A stretch of 47,804 bases of DNA, from NCBI GenBank assembly GCA_013215145.1, contig JABSRP010000049.1:1-47804 (forward strand), read 5' to 3'. Both the position numbers and the translations under genes were made by a program. The notes under the pieces were generated by a model that ran no database searches, was not told the DNA's origin, and worked only from the letters and a program-made list of their open reading frames with translations. This document shows, in pieces, positions 41,842 through 47,804 of this stretch. How positions within the stretch are numbered: position 1 is the stretch's first letter; each line of letters opens with the position of its first letter. The DNA comes from Pseudobacteriovorax sp. GTDB taxonomy: Bacteria; Bdellovibrionota_B; Oligoflexia; Oligoflexales; Oligoflexaceae.

Positions 41842-42837
41842 ATGACAGCTAGAATCGATGTCCATATGAATCTTGCCGGCGTTGGCACCCGAGGCAGCGG
41901 TTGCAAGACAAGTTCTGAATTTCGCAGGCGTTATTCCTTCATCTTTTACCGTCTACTGCATAAGATCAGTCGCAAAAAACTCGAAACCTCCGCGGATCAA
42001 GACTGGGCCGAACTGGTTGCCAAAACGGTTCGCGAATCGAAAGAGGTCGACTACGGAGTTGTGCTCGGCTTCGACAAAGTTTACGACGAAAACGGCAAGC
42101 ACCTACCAAGGTTCGACCAAATGGTAGTGCCTGCGGATTGGGTTTTTGAGGTCTGTAACAGCTACAAAGAGCTGCTACCTTGCCCAGGGCTCCACCCGTA
42201 CCGCCTGGATGCCCTAGACGCACTCGATGAGCTGGCGGAAAAAAAGGCCGTCTGCATCAAGTGGCTTCCTCCCGCTCAAAACATCGATGCATCTAAACCT
42301 CAACTCGTCCCCTTTTACAAAAAGCTGGCCGATAGCGGCATTCCCCTTCTCGTTCATACGGGAACAGAAAAAACCTTTAAAACTCAAAAAATAAGCCGCG
42401 ACTACATAGACATTGCTAGACTCGCCCTTCCTCTCGAGCATGGGGTCAAGATCATAGCTGCTCATTCGGCGACGGGAGTCATAGGCACTGGCGAGATGAA
42501 CCAGCGGAATCTGTTGCGGCAAATGCTTGCTGACTTTCCCAACCTATGGGTCGACAACTCTGGAATCTGCAATCCTGGTCGCTTTTTTAACCTGATCCCA
42601 CTGACAAAATGCCCGGACATTTTAGAACGTACCATTTACGGCAGTGACTTTCCTGTTCCCTGCAATGCGTTCTACTACTTGAAGGATTTTGGAGCGCGGA
42701 AGGTATTTGAATTGGAACGCATCCGAAATATCATCGACCGTGATATAGCGATAAAACGGAGGGCAGGTTACCAAGAGGAAACCATTACCAATGCGCCCAA
42801 AGTTTTAGCAAATCTTAGCTATTGGCTGGAAAGATAA
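41842..42837 (+). CDS. Amidohydrolase-2-like TIM-barrel protein with altered metal site
   Basis: 331 residues from ATG 41842 (GGAGG upstream). The fold is that of metal-dependent amidohydrolase/decarboxylases: His172 in Leu-Val-His-Thr-Gly, His208 in Ala-Ala-His-Ser-Ala, and Asp269 in Tyr-Gly-Ser-Asp-Phe-Pro. The first-strand motif is His8-Met-Asn10 instead of His-x-His, so one metal ligand is replaced by Asn. Lys140 in Ile-Lys-Trp-Leu-Pro sits where some members have a substrate Lys. Substrate unknown. Confidence 0.8.
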   Translation: MTARIDVHMNLAGVGTRGSGCKTSSEFRRRYSFIFYRLLHKISRKKLETSADQDWAELVAKTVRESKEVDYGVVLGFDKVYDENGKHLPRFDQMVVPADWVFEVCNSYKELLPCPGLHPYRLDALDALDELAEKKAVCIKWLPPAQNIDASKPQLVPFYKKLADSGIPLLVHTGTEKTFKTQKISRDYIDIARLALPLEHGVKIIAAHSATGVIGTGEMNQRNLLRQMLADFPNLWVDNSGICNPGRFFNLIPLTKCPDILERTIYGSDFPVPCNAFYYLKDFGARKVFELERIRNIIDRDIAIKRRAGYQEETITNAPKVLANLSYWLER

Positions 42838-42916
42838 GATGCTAAACCTAACCATAGGGATAAGAATTACCAGAACGCTCCTTGTTAGCTCGCCAAATCG
42901 AAAGGATTAGGAATAT

Positions 42917-43858
42917 ATGCAAACCCTTATAAAAGCTTTGCTTTTTATATGGATACCTCAAAGTGTGCTAGCAGCAACAAACGATTGGCCAGAGTCTCAT
43001 TTCCAATGCCGATCGTCTCTCGAAAGCTCAGCTATAGATGCCTTTATCGAGGGCGAAATTACCAATTGGCGTGGTCAAGAGTTTTTGAGTTATGACATCA
43101 CGATAAGGGAACACTGCGAGCCTGGAGAACTATGTTTGGACCCCATCGCATCTAGTGATACCATGCTACCAGCAAGGGAAAGTTATCAGCCAACCAAGTA
43201 CATCGATCACCAGCAATTTTTACTAACTTTTAGTCCAGATGGTTCGAGAGAGACTACCGGAAGCTTTCAGCTGATCCTTCCAAAAACCCGTTCTCCTGTA
43301 TTCTCTGCCAAACTACTGATGCCGATGCCTTGGTTAGGGCAGGGCTTGACTCAAGACCTAGACTGCCATTTGGGTCTTTCTGGACAAATGCCACCACAGT
43401 CGGTGAAAAACCTCCTGGCTAAGTTTTCTCTAAAACCTCATATTTGGAAGGCGTCCTTGGACGATATCCTAACCTATGAAAGCTTGGGTTCGCTCTCTTT
43501 AACAACAGCACTGGCAGAGGCATTGTGGATACTAGGCACCGATGAAAATCACCCTGAGTCACCATTGCAGATCGCTCGTTTGGCTGTTGAAGAAGACTGG
43601 GGCCTCGAGACTCAAACTCCTCTAGATAGCTTCATTCGTCCGAAGCTCTATCTTGCCGAACTCATGCGCAACAGCCATGAGGCTGAGCTTGCTTTGTGGG
43701 ATCCCTCATTACCGGCAGAGGATGGCGAAAGAGCAAGTGATCACCTGGATATTTTCCCTGCAACTGCCTTCGCTTTCAGATCATTTGTACTGGATTATCG
43801 TACCCCAATCAGGAGAAAAGGGGTACGTTTATGGATTCAACTAATAACTCATAGTTAA
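42917..43858 (+). CDS. Secreted protein of unknown function
   Basis: 313 residues from ATG 42917 (AGGATTAGGA upstream). A Sec signal (about 1-20, Ser-Val-Leu-Ala-Ala) precedes a region with cysteines at Cys33, Cys67 and Cys72. No known domain is recognised; the middle looks beta-rich and the last 130 residues more helical. Its 3' end overlaps the regA-like gene by 4 bases. A TACCCC/GGGGTA pair (43800-43825) in its last codons could form a hairpin. Confidence 0.6.
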   Translation: MQTLIKALLFIWIPQSVLAATNDWPESHFQCRSSLESSAIDAFIEGEITNWRGQEFLSYDITIREHCEPGELCLDPIASSDTMLPARESYQPTKYIDHQQFLLTFSPDGSRETTGSFQLILPKTRSPVFSAKLLMPMPWLGQGLTQDLDCHLGLSGQMPPQSVKNLLAKFSLKPHIWKASLDDILTYESLGSLSLTTALAEALWILGTDENHPESPLQIARLAVEEDWGLETQTPLDSFIRPKLYLAELMRNSHEAELALWDPSLPAEDGERASDHLDIFPATAFAFRSFVLDYRTPIRRKGVRLWIQLITHS

Positions 43859-44409
43859 CGGTTGGGTGGGTATTTTTTCAACTTTCGTTGTAGACTTTGG
43901 CGTCTGATTCCGAGCCACTCGGCAGCATGAGTGATGTTGCCAGAGCAACGAGCTAAAACGTATTCGATATACTCTTTTTCGTGCCGCGCCAGTGAAGTAC
44001 GCTGGGCCTTTGCTGCCAAAGACGCTGTGCTGTCATCATCCTCATCGTCCTCTTCGTCGTCGAACAGAGCATCAAGGATGTCGTCGATGGAGGCTGGTTT
44101 TGTGATGTAGTTATGAGCGCCTTTTTTCATCGCCTCGACAGCCGTAGAAACGGTACCGTAACCAGTGATCAGAACGATTCTCATCTCAGGGTTGGCATCC
44201 TTTAGCGACTTCATACAGTTGAGGCCGTTATCGCGGTTTAGCTTCAGATCGACCAAAGCAAACTCTGTTGATTCAAGGCGCTCTTTGTCTAAGTTTTGCC
44301 AATTATCGGCACCGTAGGTGTCGAAGCCTCTTTCGGCAAGCTCCATGACTAGGCCTTCTCTAAAATCGATATCGTCTTCTAAAATTAAAAATTGTGGGTA
44401 CTCAGACAA
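43855..44409 (-). CDS. RegA/PrrA/ActR-type response regulator
   Basis: 184 residues from TTG 44409, seven bases after AAGGAG; TTG 44415 is too close to it. A receiver domain (1-120) has Glu-Asp-Asp, phospho-acceptor Asp in Leu-Val-Asp-Leu-Lys, Thr in Ile-Thr-Gly-Tyr-Gly and Lys in Thr-Lys-Pro-Ala. An unusual acidic linker of about 14 Asp/Glu residues precedes a Fis-type helix-turn-helix (about 140-183) with Ile-Thr-His-Ala-Ala-Glu-Trp-Leu-Gly-Ile-Arg-Arg-Gln-Ser-Leu-Gln-Arg-Lys-Leu. That is the RegA/PrrA arrangement, which controls redox-responsive genes. It overlaps the sensor gene by 8 bases. Confidence 0.87.
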   Translation of the reverse strand: MSEYPQFLILEDDIDFREGLVMELAERGFDTYGADNWQNLDKERLESTEFALVDLKLNRDNGLNCMKSLKDANPEMRIVLITGYGTVSTAVEAMKKGAHNYITKPASIDDILDALFDDEEDDEDDDSTASLAAKAQRTSLARHEKEYIEYVLARCSGNITHAAEWLGIRRQSLQRKLKKYPPNR

Positions 44410-45688
44410 TGACAAACTCCTTACTCAAGGCAAAGGTGACTCGCGCCCCTTTAGGTGATCGGTTGCTTATGAAAATATCTCCACCAAGCAGATTTGCAAC
44501 GATCCGGGCATGGTATAAACCCAGGCCAGACCCTCGTTCCTTGCTCGAGTTGAAGGGCTCTCCAAGCGCTTCGACGATATCCTGATCGAAACCAGGTCCT
44601 TCGTCTTCGAAGGTAATCTGAAGTAAGTTTCGATCGGGTGAGTCCGTCACCGTAATGGTGATGTTGCCCACGCCGTCCATGGCTTCCATACAGTTGTCTA
44701 ACAAATCAGTTAAAACCTGCTGTACAGCGCCAGAGGGCATATTAACCTTCCAGTCACCAGATGCAACCAGTTGGACTGACACATTTTGTTGCTGGCCCTC
44801 TTGCTGCCAGCCTTTCACGGCATCTTGAAGGAATGTTTCAAGAATTTCAGAGTGCCATATTTCCTCACCCGGACGTTTATGGACCTGAGCCAGACGTCTC
44901 ACGGCTGACTCTGTGTCCGTCAAGGAGCGTTGTAGCGAGGCAAAGTCCTCGGAGCAGTCGATATCTGTATCACGGTTAACGATACGCTCAAGTCGCGCGA
45001 CTCGTATCTTAAGGTTATTAATGGGAGTGGCGATTTGGTGGCAAACACCAGCAGACAGGGCTCCAATCGCCCGGAGCCGATCCATACGCAGCTGGTTTTC
45101 TTTGAGGGCATTCAAGCGTTCGGACTGCTTGAGGATCTGCTTAAATAGAGACGAGACCAAATTCATGATCGCTATGATGACAATCGTTTCGACGGCGAAG
45201 TTAACCGCGTACTCGGTCCAAGGATAATTATTCACGATCTCGTAGGAGAAGTAATGATGCAATAGAAGTATAGCTAAAATCATGATGAAGACAAATAAAC
45301 GGCGATAAACACCTGTCAACAAAATAGCACCGAATACAGCCGACACAAACAAAAGCGAAGAAAAGGGGTTATTCCAGCCCCCTGTCATGGCAAGGAGAAC
45401 AGAAAGTTGTAGCATATCGAAGGTTAGGTTCACAAAAACTTTGAGCGGAGTCGGCTCCGGATTCTTCATATATGCGATTTGGGCGAAGTAATTGAAGGCA
45501 CCGAAGGACGCCATAACCATGACGTAATACATCAGATTACTCGAATCGACAAAGCCGATAATGATCCCAGGAATCAGTGACAAAAACTGCAACGGTAGAA
45601 GGATCCACCGCAGTGTAATCAGCCAGCCAAGTAGTGACTTCCTATCAGTTGGTAGGCGAATCGCTCGCCGAATACTCTGTAACAACAA
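44402..45688 (-). CDS. RegB/PrrB-type redox sensor kinase
   Basis: 428 residues from TTG 45688 (AAGGAG five bases upstream). Six membrane helices (about 20-180) carry Gly-Gly-Trp-Asn-Asn-Pro-Phe (103-109), matching the quinone-binding GGxxNPF of RegB. The phospho-acceptor is His217 in Gly-Val-Cys-His-Gln-Ile-Ala-Thr-Pro-Ile-Asn-Asn. Cys216 directly precedes it, which is not the position of the redox Cys in Rhodobacter RegB. N-box, G1 (Asp-Glu-Gly-Pro-Gly) and G2 (Gly-Ser-Gly-Leu-Gly) are complete. It is co-transcribed with the regA-like gene. Confidence 0.85.
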   Translation of the reverse strand: MLLQSIRRAIRLPTDRKSLLGWLITLRWILLPLQFLSLIPGIIIGFVDSSNLMYYVMVMASFGAFNYFAQIAYMKNPEPTPLKVFVNLTFDMLQLSVLLAMTGGWNNPFSSLLFVSAVFGAILLTGVYRRLFVFIMILAILLLHHYFSYEIVNNYPWTEYAVNFAVETIVIIAIMNLVSSLFKQILKQSERLNALKENQLRMDRLRAIGALSAGVCHQIATPINNLKIRVARLERIVNRDTDIDCSEDFASLQRSLTDTESAVRRLAQVHKRPGEEIWHSEILETFLQDAVKGWQQEGQQQNVSVQLVASGDWKVNMPSGAVQQVLTDLLDNCMEAMDGVGNITITVTDSPDRNLLQITFEDEGPGFDQDIVEALGEPFNSSKERGSGLGLYHARIVANLLGGDIFISNRSPKGARVTFALSKEFVIV

Positions 45689-45734
45689 TTGCGCTCCTTG
45701 TTTGATAAGCGTCTAGTATCATTCCGAATGGAGC

Positions 45735-45761
45735 ACAAAACAAGCCCGATTACAAGGCTTG
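45735..45761 (-). terminator. Intrinsic terminator after the Omp85-like gene
   Basis: CAAGCC (45756-45761 read on the minus strand) pairs with GGCTTG (45741-45746) around a 9-base loop, followed by TTTTGT. It lies about 37 bases after the stop of the minus-strand barrel gene, so read-through into regB would be limited. Confidence 0.5.
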
Positions 45762-45797
45762 CGAAGACTTTTTCTGAAATTCTGGCGTATAGTTCGG

Positions 45798-47114
45798 TTA
45801 AAAGAACTGCTGAAAACCAAAAGACAGACTTTGGGGATCATCTTTTTGTAAGGTGTAGGCATAGTCGAGACGAGCGACAAACCGATAAATCTTCGGCACA
45901 ATAATCCGCAACCCTGCCCCGACACTACTAGCGTCCAAGGAGCCTAATTTGCGACCGTCGTCGCCCAGGGTTAGAGCGTCATAAAAACCTACGACCTGCG
46001 TCACGACCGGACGATAATCCCAGACAACGGACCGCACCTCAGCGTTCAGCAGACCGTAGCGATCGCTTCTAAAACGGTTATCAGTGTAGCCGCGGATACG
46101 ATCCAAACCACCGAGATAATAGCGATATTCAGGATGAGCGCCGTTGCTAACACCGAACGCGGCGCGCCCCACTAAGGAAAAATTTTCATCGACGTTATGA
46201 GCACCAAGCAGAGTTAGATCCTGTTGCTGTATGCTTTCGCTATCGGCGCCAGCCTCGGCTTGAATCTGTCCGCCAGTCACAGTGTATTCGAGGGACGCTC
46301 CTGTAACTAGGTACTCTTCGTATTTCAAGCTACCAAGCCCCAAGGTCACAGCTGCCAGGTTGCCAGTAATCTCTTCGGGAAGACCAACCTCAGTTTGAGT
46401 GGTCAGCGCCAGGCCTTCGGGAACGATATCCCGTGAGTAGCCATCGCGGTTCTGAGTCAGGGAAACCCCCAGCCGTAGAGCATCCGAAAACTCCCAGGTC
46501 CCGCCTAGCATTATCTTTTGTCGCTCTTGAAGGTAACCGTCCTCAAGAGTCAAGGCCTCAGCATCTTGGTCGTAGATGCTGCGTAGGCGATTGATGCTCC
46601 AGACCTGCAGATCAAGAGTGAGGGGCAAGGATAAGAACCTTGGCTTCTTCGCCCATATCACTCCAGAGTTGGTCTCTTCTAAGCGTTCTATCTGACCTCC
46701 CATCTCCCATAGCTTTCCAGCAACGTTGGGATCGTAAAGTCCTAAAACTAGCTGATTGACACCGCCACCTGAGGAAAACTTGAAAATCGGAATAGTGGTC
46801 CACCTGTCTTTTGCATGGATCTCAAGAGTTTTACTGGGTGGATTCACGTCATAGGACCCGGCGTTGGCCACCAACTTATGCTCCACTTCAGTGAAAAGCC
46901 GAGTATTTTTGATTCTTTGGACTCCCTGGTCGATCTGTTGACGACTGACTCTTTCGCCAGGCATCACATCCAAAAGATCGAGTATCACATCCTGATCGGT
47001 CCCACTCAGCCCACGAATGGTCACGTCCTCTATGTGAACCGGTTGGCTGTCATCAGCAAAGGCGGCACCACTGGCACCCAAGACTAACGCTAGTAAATAT
47101 GTGCATGTTTTCAT
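45798..47114 (-). CDS. Omp85/BamA-superfamily outer-membrane protein with one POTRA
   Basis: 438 residues from ATG 47114 (AGGAGG eight bases upstream). A Sec signal ending near Ala-Phe-Ala precedes a single POTRA-like domain (about 25-105) and a 16-strand-type barrel. The Arg-Tyr-Tyr-Leu-Gly-Gly-Leu-Asp-Arg-Ile-Arg-Gly-Tyr segment is the VRGF/Y-type motif of the lock loop, and the protein ends in Phe-Gln-Gln-Phe-Phe, a terminal-Phe barrel signature. With one POTRA it is shorter than BamA or TamA. The cargo is unknown. Confidence 0.85.
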   Translation of the reverse strand: MKTCTYLLALVLGASGAAFADDSQPVHIEDVTIRGLSGTDQDVILDLLDVMPGERVSRQQIDQGVQRIKNTRLFTEVEHKLVANAGSYDVNPPSKTLEIHAKDRWTTIPIFKFSSGGGVNQLVLGLYDPNVAGKLWEMGGQIERLEETNSGVIWAKKPRFLSLPLTLDLQVWSINRLRSIYDQDAEALTLEDGYLQERQKIMLGGTWEFSDALRLGVSLTQNRDGYSRDIVPEGLALTTQTEVGLPEEITGNLAAVTLGLGSLKYEEYLVTGASLEYTVTGGQIQAEAGADSESIQQQDLTLLGAHNVDENFSLVGRAAFGVSNGAHPEYRYYLGGLDRIRGYTDNRFRSDRYGLLNAEVRSVVWDYRPVVTQVVGFYDALTLGDDGRKLGSLDASSVGAGLRIIVPKIYRFVARLDYAYTLQKDDPQSLSFGFQQFF

Positions 47115-47302
47115 CGACTCATCCTCCTGACTGGCTATTCGATTGAGGGCTGAGAAAAGTGACACCGCTATAAAGTTTTATCTTCAAATTTAGTCATTTT
47201 AAACTAAATGAGCTAGCAGAAGGTGACAGCTTAGGCGCGCTATTCTAAACTAGTGAGATCTAACCCTATGATTATCCTTTGAAGGCCCTATCGGGAGGTG
47301 CC

Positions 47303-47804
47303 ATGACATTCCGCCTATTATCGCTCTACCTGCTATCCGCGACGACTGCCGCGTTCGGTTCAGAAACTTCCCCGTTGGTAAGACTTCATCCTATCGCTGC
47401 CGATTCACTCCTGGAATCTACAACCACACAAAACGCTTATTTGCGCCTCGGACGGGCCGACGGTGTCGCTCGCTCAAGTTATATCTTCGGCGGTGTGATC
47501 GAGGCGGCGGTCTCGGCAGAATCAAACGGTACAACAGCATTAGGGATGATTTATCCCATCGGTGAATCCATGCGACTTTCAGCAGAGATTGGGACCACAA
47601 CATTTGCAGGAAAGGTCACCTCTAACGCGGAGGAGGTTATACCTTCGCAAGAATTCGAAACCACAGAGACTAAGCTAATAGCAGGTTTTGGGTACCATCA
47701 CAGCCAGTGGGCTGCTACGGTAAAGGCCCTCTATTTTACTGATCAAGCAGAATCCGAGTCAGCTCTGGAATCCACCGAAGACGAGATCTCGTATGCGGCA
47801 TTCA
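47303..47804 (+). CDS. Probable outer-membrane or secreted beta-rich protein, truncated by the window end
   Basis: ATG 47303 follows GGGAGG and is open to the last base (at least 167 residues). A Sec signal of about 20 residues (Leu-Leu-Ser-Leu-Tyr-Leu-Leu-Ser-Ala) ends near Ala-Phe-Gly-Ser. The remainder alternates polar and hydrophobic residues with aromatic ends of strands (Ala-Gly-Phe-Gly-Tyr-His-His-Ser-Gln-Trp), as expected for a beta-barrel. The start is divergent from the Omp85 gene with a 188-base shared gap. Identity beyond that cannot be told. Confidence 0.65.
   Translation, partial: MTFRLLSLYLLSATTAAFGSETSPLVRLHPIAADSLLESTTTQNAYLRLGRADGVARSSYIFGGVIEAAVSAESNGTTALGMIYPIGESMRLSAEIGTTTFAGKVTSNAEEVIPSQEFETTETKLIAGFGYHHSQWAATVKALYFTDQAESESALESTEDEISYAAF

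Overview
The window looks like chromosomal DNA of a Gram-negative, signalling-rich deltaproteobacterium-like organism; Bdellovibrionota/Oligoflexia is my best guess. The basis is outer-membrane genes (an Omp85 barrel, lipoproteins, SppA), TrkAH, several very large sensor kinases that carry their own HPt domain, a 7TMR-DISM sensor, RegB/RegA and frequent TTG starts. The taxon is inferred, not proven. No rRNA, tRNA, CRISPR array, phage or insertion sequence was seen.

Layout. 1-5.6 kb: a lipoprotein NlpC/P60-like peptidase, a GNAT-like protein, a YfcG-type GST, a BtaA-like (DUF3419) protein and a secreted five-repeat protein. The peptidase and the repeat protein share a two-cysteine SH3-like module, and each has a consensus sigma-54 (-24/-12) promoter. 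5.6-10.6 kb: a 7TMR-DISM/PAS/HPt/CheA-type kinase, and a MotA/TolQ-like plus MotB-like pair whose stator protein has a long coiled coil and no OmpA domain. 10.7-15 kb: a serine recombinase, a CheY and trkA-trkH. 15-21.4 kb: a degenerate HPt kinase translationally coupled to a peptide-binding lipoprotein, a rhodanese gene interrupted by an in-frame UAG, and a conventional histidine kinase. 21.7-26.5 kb: an FMN glutamate-synthase-like oxidoreductase, a YdeP-like molybdopterin oxidoreductase, a second closely related serine recombinase and DUF1304. 26.8-33.1 kb: two tandem CheZ-like proteins, a candidate sRNA, a TPR/kinase pair that looks like one gene split by a frameshift at an A6 run, and a TPR-TM-class III cyclase. 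33.3-39.6 kb: an isochorismatase-like hydrolase and an SppA-DUF58-VWA-VWA-TPR (Bat-like) operon. 39.7-47.8 kb: a pentapeptide-repeat protein, a small membrane protein with a possible sigma-54 promoter, response regulators, an amidohydrolase, RegB/RegA, an Omp85 protein and the start of a probable outer-membrane protein.

How it fits together. Phosphotransfer signalling dominates: four HPt/CheA-like or HisKA kinases, one kinase-dead relative, four receiver proteins and two CheZ-like candidate phosphatases, but no chemoreceptor, CheW, CheB or CheR. The three HPt kinase relatives share one PAS-HPt-ATPase plan behind different sensor ends (7TMR-DISM, helical bundle, TPR), and the TPR-TM plan recurs with a cyclase output. 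The most promising undescribed items are the sigma-54-linked SH3-like module proteins, the pseudokinase/binding-protein couple, apparent ATT starts on two sensor genes, and the rotary-motor-like pair without a peptidoglycan anchor.
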